46,643 bases of DNA. Source: a virus. Under the pieces are notes generated by a model. It ran no database searches. It saw only the letters and a list, made by a program, of their open reading frames with translations, and was not told where the DNA came from. Shown here piece by piece: positions 15,164-25,200 of this stretch (positions within the stretch are counted from its first letter, which is position 1; each line of letters opens with the position of its first letter). A program made the position numbers and the translations under genes. The stretch covers positions 1-46,643 of the IMG/VR virus record IMGVR_UViG_3300037088_000339; one strand, 5' to 3'.

Positions 15164-15883
15164 ATGCCCGCAAATCTTCAGATTCAAACGATGGGTAGCC
15201 AGAAGGTCAGTAACGTCTGGAACACAGATCACGCATTGGCGGATGAAGGAAGCTTCTTTACCGCCATAAATCCAGTCGTTGGTACGGCGATTGCCATGAC
15301 GACCTCAGTCGTCGACGACGCGCTGACCGCTTCTTCCACCCATGCTCCGAACGTTCCATATCTGTACATGCAGAATCGCGGCACGCTGGGCGACCCTAAT
15401 GGGAAGAGTATTTATCTTCGTTACATCAAGCTTTTCTCCCGCATCGGCGATCAAGCTTGGACAAACGCAACGCAAGCGCTGTTCTCTATTCGTAGTGATG
15501 GTGGTGGTGAGCGCCGGACAACGAAGGGCACGGCACTCAGCATCTATAACGCTAACACGAACTTCAGTCAAGGCTCCGCCGCAGACTTCACCGCCGGTGG
15601 TAACGTGACGAGCCTTCCGGGCGGCACCGGGCGTATCCATGCTCATGGACTGATTCAGTCTTCCATCCCTCTCGCAGGTTCCACATGGCTGTTTTCCTTT
15701 GGCGACGCCTACCAAGGCAATTTTGGTTATGCTTCGGTAATTAACACGCTCAGTCTGGCTTGTCCGCCTTTGGTTATCGCTCCGGGCTGGTCGATGCAGT
15801 TGGACCTTTGGGCTACCGCCCTTGCCGCCGCACCAACCTTCGAGGTTGAAGTTGGCTATGTCGAGCGCTTCAACGGCCAGTAA
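15164..15883 (+). CDS. Beta-rich structural protein
   Basis: 239 aa. Ser/Thr/Ala-rich with strands throughout (YLRYIKLFSRIGDQAWTNATQALFSI; VIAPGWSMQLDLWATA; FEVEVGYVERFNG). Encoded in a run of four consecutive beta-rich proteins behind the capsid gene. Possibly virion surface; no specific family recognised. Confidence 0.6.
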   Translation: MPANLQIQTMGSQKVSNVWNTDHALADEGSFFTAINPVVGTAIAMTTSVVDDALTASSTHAPNVPYLYMQNRGTLGDPNGKSIYLRYIKLFSRIGDQAWTNATQALFSIRSDGGGERRTTKGTALSIYNANTNFSQGSAADFTAGGNVTSLPGGTGRIHAHGLIQSSIPLAGSTWLFSFGDAYQGNFGYASVINTLSLACPPLVIAPGWSMQLDLWATALAAAPTFEVEVGYVERFNGQ

Positions 15884-15905
15884 TTTTTACCGAAAGGAAA
15901 CTTAA

Positions 15906-16421
15906 ATGAACATTTCAGATTTGAATGCACAAGGGTTAGTTTTTACGGCAATGAATCAGGCCGGGGCGACCGTTACCCTTATCAACACCTCGACCGCGAC
16001 GGGCTTCATTCTCAGTAACCCTTGGGGCTCTGGGAAGAAGCTTGTCCTGTGGCAAGTAGATTTTAACTACACTACGGTACCCGCTGCCGCCGCCCTTATC
16101 TTTGGTGCTATTTCCGTCGCGCCAAGTCCAATTGCAATGGCTACAGGAACTGCGCTTGACGTTGTAGGTGCAGATGGTACTGGCGTTACTAACCGTTCGG
16201 TGGCTCGTGCGTATAATGCAGTCACTACGCCGAACCTTCCACGCTATGCCTTTACGCTTGGGTACTCTCCAACTACGCCAGCAACTGCCTCAGGACTGAC
16301 CGTTAGAGCTGCGCTGAACGGCGCCTACATCTTGGTACCTGGAAGCTACATGCAGATCAGCTATATCACTACGGCGCCTGTAGGTATTGGTTCCGCGCTT
16401 TGGGCAGAACTTCCGTTGTAA
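15906..16421 (+). CDS. Beta-rich structural protein
   Basis: 171 aa, AAGGA site. Strands VTLINTSTATGFILSNPWGSGKKLVLWQVDFN and LVPGSYMQISYITTAPVGIGSALWAEL resemble the layout of the neighbouring 239-aa protein (a long beta-sandwich ending in a 'P-G-S-x-M-Q' strand), so the two may be distant relatives. Confidence 0.55.
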   Translation: MNISDLNAQGLVFTAMNQAGATVTLINTSTATGFILSNPWGSGKKLVLWQVDFNYTTVPAAAALIFGAISVAPSPIAMATGTALDVVGADGTGVTNRSVARAYNAVTTPNLPRYAFTLGYSPTTPATASGLTVRAALNGAYILVPGSYMQISYITTAPVGIGSALWAELPL

Positions 16422-16436
16422 TTAAACCGCAATCTT

Positions 16437-16456
16437 GGAGGGAGATGGCTCCCTCC
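16437..16456 (+). terminator. Strong hairpin between structural genes
   Basis: GGAGGGAG-ATGG-CTCCCTCC, eight perfect GC-rich pairs with a four-base loop. No T run follows, so it may tune expression by partial termination or protect the upstream message end. Confidence 0.5.
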
Positions 16457-16477
16457 TCGTAAGCTAAGGAGCTACAA

Positions 16478-16954
16478 ATGGCAAATTACGTTAAGACAAC
16501 GTTGATTCAAGAAGGCCCAAGTGCCTTTACCGTACATGCGTTTATCAAGAGCGATGGGGTGACCGGCGAACTGGTCAATGTACCGATCGTTGCTGCGAGT
16601 GAACTTACCGGGTTAAGTCCCTCGATGTTTCTTTCTATGTGGGAGCTTTGGTACACAGTCACGAATTTTACAGTGCAATTCAGTTGGAAGACTCTGACGA
16701 CGCCTGTTCCTGCCTGGTGCGCTGCTCCTGGAGTGGATAGTCGGCAAAAGTTCCATCGTTTTGGTGGATTGATTGATCCATCTGGAATGTACGGGCAGGC
16801 GCAGTTGTTAATGACAACGCAAGGTTTTACGCTACCTTCAAGCTACGGTGCGTTTGTACTTCGTGGCAGGAAGCATGATGGTACTCCTTCTGCCTATAAA
16901 GTTGTGGGTGTTCCGCAGGGACGGTTAGCCGGCACAACGATTCTTGGAGCTTAA
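16478..16954 (+). CDS. Hypothetical structural protein
   Basis: 158 aa with AAGGAG site. Beta-rich (FTVHAFIKSDGVTGELVNVPIV; LWYTVTNFTVQFSWKT; YGAFVLRGRKHDGTPSAYKVVG). Between capsid-associated and tail-accessory genes; likely virion component. Confidence 0.6.
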   Translation: MANYVKTTLIQEGPSAFTVHAFIKSDGVTGELVNVPIVAASELTGLSPSMFLSMWELWYTVTNFTVQFSWKTLTTPVPAWCAAPGVDSRQKFHRFGGLIDPSGMYGQAQLLMTTQGFTLPSSYGAFVLRGRKHDGTPSAYKVVGVPQGRLAGTTILGA

Positions 16955-16956
16955 TC

Positions 16957-17670
16957 ATGACGGCTCCCGCAGATAACACGCCGATCTCGATCCTGACAGA
17001 TGCGTATTACGACGCAGGTCTGCTTCCGCAAGGTGAGAGTCTGAGCGCGGAACAACTCGTGCTTGGAATGCGAAAGCTGACGGAGCTGATCAATTTTCTG
17101 CAAACGCGCCCGGGGGTGAAACTCTGGTTGAACCAAGATCTATCGGTGACCCTGATTGCAGGGCAGGCAGATTATACCTTTGGCCCCGCTGCCGGTATCG
17201 TGATGAGCAAGCCGTTGAAGGTTATTGACGCATTCTACACGAACGCAAGCGGCATTCGGCGGCCACTTCTTCCGATGAGTTGGAGCGATCATAACAGATT
17301 GAGCCAAGTTACACAAACGGGGCAGCTTAATCAGTACTTCGTGGACAAGCAACCTGCGCAGTTAAAGGTGAGCTTCTGGCTCGTGCCTGATGCAGTCGCC
17401 GCGACGGGAACAGCACATTTGCAGATCCTGCGGCAGGTGACCAATTTCGTTAATGTAACGGAGACTATGGACTTTCCAATCGAGTGGCGCTTGGCGCTGC
17501 ATTGGGGAGTCGCTGATATGCTTTGCACAGGACAGCCTCAGGCGATCATGGATCGTTGCCAGGCGCGAGCGGAATTGTACGCAATGAGTCTTGAAGACTT
17601 CGATGTTGAAGACGCACCTGTAAATTTCGCGCCGGATTCTCGTGGGTTGGCCGTCGGAGCATTTCAATAA
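16957..17670 (+). CDS. P22 gp4-like tail accessory (head completion) protein
   Basis: 237 aa. N-terminal ISILTDAYYDAGLLPQGESLSAEQLVLGMRKLTELINFLQ is the characteristic helical hairpin of the P22 gp4 family, which binds under the portal and extends the channel. The C-terminal part contains PIEWRLALHWGVADMLC. Its neighbour is the gp10-like protein, as in P22. Confidence 0.8.
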   Translation: MTAPADNTPISILTDAYYDAGLLPQGESLSAEQLVLGMRKLTELINFLQTRPGVKLWLNQDLSVTLIAGQADYTFGPAAGIVMSKPLKVIDAFYTNASGIRRPLLPMSWSDHNRLSQVTQTGQLNQYFVDKQPAQLKVSFWLVPDAVAATGTAHLQILRQVTNFVNVTETMDFPIEWRLALHWGVADMLCTGQPQAIMDRCQARAELYAMSLEDFDVEDAPVNFAPDSRGLAVGAFQ

Positions 17671-19238
17671 TGCCGCAAGCACAAACGACACAGCAACCGC
17701 CGCGCCTGCCTCTGATAGTGCAACCAGAGAACCGTGATGACACGACGCTTAAGGACGCGAAGTTGATCAATGGTTACGCAGAGAAGGACGATACGGAAGG
17801 CCAGTACCAGTTGTACCAAAGACCTGGACTACTAGCAACAGGCAGTGCGCATTCCGGAAATGGTTATGGTGTTTATAATTGGCTTGGAGACGTCTACGCG
17901 ATCTTTGGTGCAACATTGTACAAGAATGGGGTAGCGGTTACAGGTACCCTGAATACAGCGGGCGGAGGCTACAGGTTTGAATCTTGCCTAGGAACTACCC
18001 CAAAGTTACAGTTAAGTAATGGCGCTGCGTTTTATAATTACGATGGAACCAATGGACTCGTAGTAGTAAATCCGCTGTTGACGATTACAGCAGGCGCATT
18101 TGTGGTAAGCACAGAGTATACAATCCTGGTTCCGGGAACAACAAACTTTACATTGATCGGAGCAGCCAACAGTAATGCGGGTACTGTGTTCACGGCGACA
18201 GGCGTAGGTGCTGGTACCGGAACTGCAACGACGAATAGTAATTTACCTGCGACTACCGTTAAGGGGATAGGTTATCTAGACGGTACAACCTACGTGATGA
18301 ACGTCGAAGCGTCAATTCGTGGCTGCACCACGCTGAACGACCCGACCGCGTGGACAGATCTGTTAAACCGACTCACCGCGCAGATTGAACCCGATGGCGG
18401 CGTAGCCATAGCGAAGCAGCTGGTGTATATCTTGGCACTTGGGCAGTGGTCAACAGAAGTTTTCTATGATGCGTTGAACCCCACTGCGAGTCCCTTAGGC
18501 CCGGTGCAAGGCGCAAAGATTAATTATGGTTGCCGCACCGCGGATTCTGTACGTGACATTGATGGAGTGTTGTTCTGGGTAGCAACAAATAGGGGGGCAG
18601 CTCCACAGGTTGTAATGCTCGAAGGACTGAAGATCGCCGTAGTTTCTACGAAGGCAATTGAGCGTTTGCTAAGCACGGCGGATTACACGACAGTGTATTC
18701 ATTTTCGTTGAAATACGCGGGGCATCGGTTCTACGTACTGACATTGAAGAATGAGAATCTCACACTTGTCTACGACATGACAGAAAAGCTGTGGAGTCAA
18801 TGGGCGGACAAGGATGGGAATTACTGGCCAATTGTTGCGTCGACCTACAGTAATACGCTGGGGCTCATTCTACAGCACGAATCGAACGGGCAATTGTATT
18901 TGTTCGACGCAAGTTATGTTACGGATGCAGGGGATCTTATCACTGTAGATCTGATCACACCGAATTATGATGGAGGTACCCGACGCCGAAAGACCTTGGC
19001 ATTCATGGAGTTTCTAGGCGATCGGATTGCAGGATGTTTGCTGCAAGTACGCCATAATGACTTTGATTATGATCCAACGAAGTGGACGAATTTTAGGCGG
19101 GTTGATCTGGGAAGTGCAAAACCTATGCTGGAGAATGAGGGCACTTTTACACGCAGGGCGTATCAATTGAGAAAGTGTTGCCCTACTCGGATGCGGCTGC
19201 AAGCGCTTGAACTTCAACTAGACATAGGAACTTTATAA
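17670..19238 (+). CDS. P22 gp10-like packaged-DNA stabilisation protein with an inserted module
   Basis: 522 aa, TAATG overlap. N-terminal PRLPLIVQPENRDDTTLKDAKLINGYAE and repeated beta-propeller-like strands fit P22 gp10 (tail hub that closes the head). Around residues 140-190 an inserted Ser/Thr-rich unit reads FVVSTEYTILVPGTTNFTLIG, then GTVFTATGVGAGTGTA, a short Ig-like module found inserted in many unrelated phage tail proteins. The flanking gp10-like sequence continues in frame. Confidence 0.8.
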   Translation: MPQAQTTQQPPRLPLIVQPENRDDTTLKDAKLINGYAEKDDTEGQYQLYQRPGLLATGSAHSGNGYGVYNWLGDVYAIFGATLYKNGVAVTGTLNTAGGGYRFESCLGTTPKLQLSNGAAFYNYDGTNGLVVVNPLLTITAGAFVVSTEYTILVPGTTNFTLIGAANSNAGTVFTATGVGAGTGTATTNSNLPATTVKGIGYLDGTTYVMNVEASIRGCTTLNDPTAWTDLLNRLTAQIEPDGGVAIAKQLVYILALGQWSTEVFYDALNPTASPLGPVQGAKINYGCRTADSVRDIDGVLFWVATNRGAAPQVVMLEGLKIAVVSTKAIERLLSTADYTTVYSFSLKYAGHRFYVLTLKNENLTLVYDMTEKLWSQWADKDGNYWPIVASTYSNTLGLILQHESNGQLYLFDASYVTDAGDLITVDLITPNYDGGTRRRKTLAFMEFLGDRIAGCLLQVRHNDFDYDPTKWTNFRRVDLGSAKPMLENEGTFTRRAYQLRKCCPTRMRLQALELQLDIGTL

Positions 19239-19633
19239 TGGCGTTCCAACCACCCCCAACCTGGGCTATGCCAGTTCTTGTGGACGAAACTACGAAACAG
19301 GTCGCGTTTAACCCCGTCTGGTTAAAGTGGTTTGTGGATCTTACTTCAGTTATTAGTTCAATCGGTAGTGGTGGTACGTCGATCAGCCATAACGGGTTGA
19401 CGAATCTCCAAGGCGGAGCAGCCGCCAAGTATTATCATCTGACGGATACGGACTATACGGCTGTAACGACAAGAACCTTTGCGACACTTACGGCGGCAAC
19501 CGTTAAAGCTACTACTGTAGGGGGCTATAAATCAAGTGATAACAGCTCCGGTTACACAGGGACAATTACCACCACATCTCTGGTTGGTAAGACAGTCACG
19601 ATTAAAGACGGCCTTATAACGAGTATAGCATGA
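19238..19633 (+). CDS. Tail protein with fibre-type HNGLTNLQGG motif
   Basis: 131 aa. N-terminal anchor region (FNPVWLKWFVDLTSVISSIGS), then HNGLTNLQGGAAAKYYHLTDTDY, a recurring motif of phage tail fibres and needles, and a short beta-rich end (TVTIKDGLITSIA). In this position it could be a short tail spike, needle or adaptor. Stop overlaps next start (ATGA). Confidence 0.6.
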   Translation: MAFQPPPTWAMPVLVDETTKQVAFNPVWLKWFVDLTSVISSIGSGGTSISHNGLTNLQGGAAAKYYHLTDTDYTAVTTRTFATLTAATVKATTVGGYKSSDNSSGYTGTITTTSLVGKTVTIKDGLITSIA

Positions 19634-20040
19634 CGACATTAATCTTTTCTGGTGCTGCTACGATTGATAAAATCTGGCCACTTTTGCGCGCAGGGATTGA
19701 ATCCGCACTTGAAACTTCTCACGAAGAATGTACGATAGATGATATTTATGAAGGCATTAAACTCGGACGTACGATTGTTCTTTACGTGGCGGAGAAACAA
19801 AGCTACTTTGGAATGGTTATTGGTATGTACAATTTTCCAAGATATAAAATTGCTCGTGTTCTTTTGGGCTTTGGCAAGAATATATGTAAAGAAAAAGCTT
19901 CTTGGGAAATTGTTGAGGACTGGGCGAGGCAGAACGGTTGTAAATATATTGAAGCTTGGGTAGCAACTGAGTCTCGGGCTAAGCTATTTAGCCGCTTCGG
20001 TTTTAAGAAAACTTACCAAATTGTTAGGAGTGTCTTGTGA
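19630..20040 (+). CDS. GNAT-like acetyltransferase-fold protein
   Basis: 136 aa. Pattern of the N-acetyltransferase fold: TIVLYVAEKQSYFGMVIGMYNF (strand 4), KIARVLLGFG, WEIVEDWARQNGCKYIEAWVATESRAKLFSRFGFKKTYQIV (helix and final strands with the R-F-G-F-K end). More AT-rich than neighbours. Similar GNAT-fold proteins occur between tail and ejection genes in other podoviruses; substrate unknown. Confidence 0.6.
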   Translation: MTTLIFSGAATIDKIWPLLRAGIESALETSHEECTIDDIYEGIKLGRTIVLYVAEKQSYFGMVIGMYNFPRYKIARVLLGFGKNICKEKASWEIVEDWARQNGCKYIEAWVATESRAKLFSRFGFKKTYQIVRSVL

Positions 20041-21083
20041 AAATCCTTACAAAGATTGAACATATCTGGGATGCGGAGCAAGATTGCTACGTGGCAGCAT
20101 CCGCGGAGAGCTTTGAATACGAAGGTACATTGGCACTGTGTACGGGGGCAGAGGTGGCTCCAGCCGCAGCGGGGGCTGCGAAAGGCGCGACAGAGGTAGG
20201 GGGGCTTTCAGCCGCAGCGGATACTTCAGCAGCTCTTGGTGCTGGTGATGCGGCTTTTGGGGCAAGCGTAGCAGGCGCAGGTGCAGGCGCAATGGGAGAA
20301 CTGGGGGCCGACTCGGCGCTGCTCACAGGAGCAAACGCGGCAGAGTATGGAGGCGTAGGTGAGCTTGGAGCTTGGTCAGGAGGTTTGAATGCTACTAATA
20401 CTGCGACGATAGATTCTACACTTGCCAGTGGGGGTTCAGTTGCGGATACGCTTTCAGCATCAAACGCAAACTTCTGGGCAAACCCCGTAAATGTGAATAA
20501 TGTTTTTAATACTGTAGGTGGCCTTAACACTGGAGCGCCTGCGTCTAGTGGCTTATGGGGAACTGTGCAAAGCTCGTTGAAGGACTTTGCACCCGTCATG
20601 TCTATCGGCAGTGGTCTGTATGGAATGTCCCAAGCGGATGCGATGAAGAAAGCCGCTTTGCTGGCTGCGCAAAACGCGGATTCCTGGGGAAATTCGGGGG
20701 GGCGCGCTGCTGCCGACGCACAACTCCAAGAGTTCATGCGCGATCCGGCGACCGCTGCTGCGAAAGATCCGGCGTTTGCTCTTCGTATGCAGGGTGCTAT
20801 GCGTGCGAACGCAGGCAGTGGGCAGGACTCCGGAGCGATGGCGGTGGCAGGAGCAGGTGCATCAACTGATTGGTATAATCAACGGTTGCAGACACTCGGA
20901 GGCCTAGCGGGTGCTGGTGGAACTGGCGTAGGTGCCGCACAGGTTGGGCTGCAGGGCCAGCAGATGGCGAATACAACCCTGGGAAATAGTCTTGCGTCCA
21001 TCGGTTACGGGTTAAGCGGAAACTCAAGTGACGCACAGATACTGCAATTGATGGCTAAACTTAGAGCTTCCGGGAGCCTTTAA
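20037..21083 (+). CDS. Internal virion (ejection) protein, Ala/Gly-rich
   Basis: 348 aa, GTG start with AGGAG upstream. After a short unrelated start it is almost wholly Ala/Gly/Ser-rich (APAAAGAAKGATEVGG; AGAGAMGELGADSALL), with a terminal helical region (GMSQADAMKKAALLAAQNADSWG). This composition and position before two other ejection proteins match the small internal proteins that leave the head with the DNA. Confidence 0.65.
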   Translation: MKILTKIEHIWDAEQDCYVAASAESFEYEGTLALCTGAEVAPAAAGAAKGATEVGGLSAAADTSAALGAGDAAFGASVAGAGAGAMGELGADSALLTGANAAEYGGVGELGAWSGGLNATNTATIDSTLASGGSVADTLSASNANFWANPVNVNNVFNTVGGLNTGAPASSGLWGTVQSSLKDFAPVMSIGSGLYGMSQADAMKKAALLAAQNADSWGNSGGRAAADAQLQEFMRDPATAAAKDPAFALRMQGAMRANAGSGQDSGAMAVAGAGASTDWYNQRLQTLGGLAGAGGTGVGAAQVGLQGQQMANTTLGNSLASIGYGLSGNSSDAQILQLMAKLRASGSL

Positions 21084-22204
21084 TGAGCGAACTATGGGGC
21101 ATGGCCGCGGGCTTCAATGCCGCTGACGCAAATGCTCGCCAGAACGTCCTAGGTGCGGTGCAGGCACAAAAGGCGTTAGGCGATATTGCGATGCAGCCGG
21201 CGCAGCAAAGGCTGATAGAAGCCCATGCAGGGGTGGAGGAAGCACAACTTCGGGATGCCAAGATGCTGCAAGACCTCGCGGCAAACTCTACGGCCTCTGA
21301 TGCAGCGGCGGCAAAGGGAGAAATTCTTCCAATGGCCGACGCACCAAGTCGGCAGGCGTCACTAGCTGATCCTTTGCGCCGGATGTACGATCTTGGCATG
21401 CAGAAGGGCGCAAGCCCTAGCGTATTGATTCCGTTAGCAACGAAAATCGCAGGCATTGAACAGAAGGAGGCAGCAAGTGCGGCTTCCACTGCGCAGCAGC
21501 AAAAGGCCCAGACTGAGACTAGGATCAAGCAAATGGAGCGTGTGGGTTCGCTGGCCCAGTACGCGCTGCAAGGGCCACAACAGTATAAAGAGGCCTTGGC
21601 GGAGGCGGCGAGTGATCCGACGTTGAAAGACTTTCCACTGTCAAGATTGCCGCTGGACTGGAAAGCCGCGCAGCCTATTCTGGGCGGACTACAAGCACAG
21701 AGCATCAAGGCAATTGATGCCCAGAAATTGGCATTAAGAGCGGCGTCTGATGAGTCGAAAGATCGCTTGAGGAGCGCACAAGAAGGTAAGATCGGTTTCA
21801 GTATAGACTACCTGAAAGCCAAGACTGACATAGCCAAAGACACACTGGCACGCACCATTAAGAATGGCGGCGAGGGCAGTCCTAGTGTTGTGGCACGCCG
21901 TGATGAACTGAATGCCAACAGCAAGACGAAGCGAGATACGCTAGACCGCAAGGAATTCCCACAATTGCCGGCGGATCCAAAGGCTGTGACTGTTCCTGGA
22001 AGTCGCTTCACCTGGCCAGACGGCGTTACAAGGGTAGAGTATATCGGGAAGGACCCGGCTACCGGGAAACAGATGTTCAAGCCATTGGCGCGTGGGGCGA
22101 AGTCTCCGACGAGTACTAGCAGACCCGCTACCTCAAGCCCCTCCACAAGCTCTGCCCCAACCGCAGATACTAAAGACGACTCTAACAAGAGCGAGGACGA
22201 CTGA
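21083..22204 (+). CDS. Internal virion (ejection) protein
   Basis: 373 aa, helical and Ala/Gln/Lys-rich (VQAQKALGDIAMQPAQQRLIEAHAGVEEAQLRDAKMLQDLAA), with a disordered Ser/Thr/Pro C-terminal tail. Contains FTWPDGVTRVEYIGKDPATGKQMFKPLA. Comparable to middle-sized ejection proteins that precede the giant one in the same order. Confidence 0.65.
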   Translation: MSELWGMAAGFNAADANARQNVLGAVQAQKALGDIAMQPAQQRLIEAHAGVEEAQLRDAKMLQDLAANSTASDAAAAKGEILPMADAPSRQASLADPLRRMYDLGMQKGASPSVLIPLATKIAGIEQKEAASAASTAQQQKAQTETRIKQMERVGSLAQYALQGPQQYKEALAEAASDPTLKDFPLSRLPLDWKAAQPILGGLQAQSIKAIDAQKLALRAASDESKDRLRSAQEGKIGFSIDYLKAKTDIAKDTLARTIKNGGEGSPSVVARRDELNANSKTKRDTLDRKEFPQLPADPKAVTVPGSRFTWPDGVTRVEYIGKDPATGKQMFKPLARGAKSPTSTSRPATSSPSTSSAPTADTKDDSNKSEDD

Positions 22205-22206
22205 TC

Positions 22207-25200
22207 ATGGCGAATGACTTGTTGTCGTGGGATGATGCGGTTACGGCTAGAGCGCCTGTGGAAGCTCCGACCAGCGAACTAGAGAAAAATATCAATACGT
22301 CAAGTGTAAAACCTGGCGATACTACCTTCAAAGATTTACCCGTAGAATCTCAGCAGAACTTAATGCTGCATTATTTAGCGCTGGGCAATGCGGCGGCGGA
22401 CGAAGGCCTGAAAGCTAAATACACTTCGGGTATGTTGACCTGGGATGATGCTGTAAAAGCTCGTCCGGGCTACGTAGAACCCAAGTCTTTAGCTAAGCGC
22501 ATCGTTGATGATGTAAATGACCTTGGAAAGGGTACTATTCAGGTTACGGACATGATACTTGGAATTCCTGCGTGGCTTGCACAATTGGGAATGACGGGGC
22601 TAGCTTCGATGGGCTACGCGGTCGCAGGGGATCACACGCCTCTGGCAAAAGGTGCTAAGCTTATCGGAGAGGCTACGGAAAAAACGGGACTTCTTACACC
22701 AATTCAAACTTACCTACTGGATACGCAAATTAAAGACTCTACAGTAAGTAAAATTCTTGCAAAACCTGGAGCGGTGATTGACAGTGCTGCAGAGTACTGG
22801 TCAGAGAAAACCGGAAATACGGAAACAGGTGAGGCACTTAAACAGTCCGTAAATGTAGGAATGGCAATTTTTCCAAAAGGCGCTGGCGCAGTCTGGAGAG
22901 AGGGCAAGGCGGTCTTTAAGGGGAAGGCAACTCCGAAAATGCCCGAGGTAGAACCAGAAGGCCCGCCGGCAGAACCAGAAGGCCCGCCGGCAGAACCTTC
23001 CCCTACGGTCGACTACCAAGCCGCCATCAATGCAAACACTGGTGTGAGTACGCTTACTCCTGCGGAGGCCATCGCGGCAAGTCAGGCACGCATCGCACAG
23101 ACGAGGGAGGGTTTCAAGAAAGGCGAGACTGTTACAAGGGCCAGCCTCCTGCCTCCAGAATCCGGAGAGGCTGTTTGGAGGAGTGGCGATGCAGACTATC
23201 CTGTAACAGTCACCGGCGCGTCAATCAACGGGCCAGACGGTGTTCGCTATACCCCGGTACAGTATAACGGGAACGCTTCTTTTATTCCGACCTCGGAGCT
23301 TCGGGCAAAGGTGGAGCCACAGGTTGGACTGCCTGAACCAAAGGTACCGTTTGAGGGCGTGCCGAAAACGCGCATGGTTGAGGGAAAGACCTTGGAGGAA
23401 GCTGCCGCACCGATGGCTCCACTGGACAGTGCGCTGGATAAGATTCGCCAAGGCAGGTCCTTTGATATTGACGCGGTGGAGAAAATTGCACTGCAAAGCG
23501 TATTGAAGGCCGGAGGGCGGATCGTCGATGAAAACGGGAAACCCATAGGTACGGGCTTCCAGAATGGGCAGGTTGATCCAAGGCTGCTGGCCGCCTTGGG
23601 CATAGGTTCGGCGGCGGTGTTGATGGCGATAGACCCTGAAAGTAGAGAGCGTCTAGGGGCGGTTGGACTTGTCGGCGCCACCCTAATGACTGGTGAAGGC
23701 CGCTCGCTTGCAGCACACCTAAAAGAGGGTAAGCCTTTCACTGACCCTTTATTCAAAGCGCTTTCTGAAACGCGTACAGAATTTCCAGCGCAAACGATCC
23801 GTGATAATTTTGGAAAAACCTCAGCGGAAGCTCAAAGTATTTTTATCCGAATTCTTGGGAATAAAGAAAGTATCACGGCAAAGGAACTTACAGAAGGCTG
23901 GGTAGCAGAAACAGCTGGATGGAAACTGACCCCTGAGGTAGTAGAGCCAGGTCGTACGCGCTATGTGTTGCCGAAGACTTTGCAAGTGGATGATGCGGCT
24001 TTATTTGGACCTGAACGAGTCTTCGGGCAAACGGAGAACTTTAAGGCCGAAGACGTTAAACATGTAGTTAATATGGGGAGTGTACTAGCAGAGGCGGAGA
24101 CTTCCGACTCTCCGATACTTAAAAATTGGCCACAGAAACTCGTGCGGGAAGAATTAAGTTCTGCTGCTGCGCAAGGAGAAGCCTCCGTGCGTTTTCTAAG
24201 CGCTGATCCTGTAGTTGCCAAAACCGCAGAGTATATTAAAGGGCTTGGAGGCGTAGAACTTAAGGATACCGGTGGACGTACTTGGTGGGACGTGCCGGTA
24301 GACAGTGTTGTGAAGCAAACGAAAGCCGGGCCTGCAATCCATATGCTCGGGCAGGCCGACCCGGAGCTCCTCGCCAAGATAGCTGGTGGCGTAGCCCTCG
24401 GTGCCTACGTAATGAACTCCGACAATGCGAAGGGACTGATGCTCGCAGGGATTGGAGGTACGCTGGCGGCAAAGGGAGGTCTGAAGGCAATGCTGGAAGC
24501 GGATCTCCTCAAGACCGCGCGCGAGGGCGGTGCCAAGGCACAGGCGGCTTTCACAGAACTTTATACCCGTAACGAACCCCAGCTGCGCAAAAGCGTAGCC
24601 AGCTTCGCGCGTAGCGGAGTTGATATTGACGACGTAGTACAACGCAGTTTTATCTCCGCCTTCCAGAATCTGGATAACTTTCGAGGCGAGTCTAAGTTCA
24701 GTACATACCTGCACCGCATTGCACAGAACAAAGCGAAGAACATGCTGGAGTATGAGTCTGGACGACCGACTTCCGAGATCACTCCGGAGATGGAGCAGAC
24801 ACTAGGGACAAATGAGACCCCGGCAAGTATCGCGCAGAACAAGTTGTTGGGTAGCCGCCTTGACGAGGCAATGAACAAGATTGACCCGAATTTCCGAGAC
24901 TCCTTTCTTATGCGGGAAGTCGAGGGGATGAGCTACGAAGACATTGCGGAGCGGCGAGGGATTCCGGTTAATACGGTACGGACTCAGATCTTCCGCGCAA
25001 AGGAGCAACTGCAACGGCACTTGCAGGACTACGCGGACGGAGATACAGGACAGGAAAATTTCGGTTCGAGTTCGGCCACGGGTAGGCTTGGCTCCAAGGA
25101 GGGAGGAGCCACGACCCCTGAGGAAATCTTCAAACGCGCAGGAATCTTCACTGCGGTTGCAGCAGGCGCGTACCTGGATCAGGATCACATGATTGAGGGC

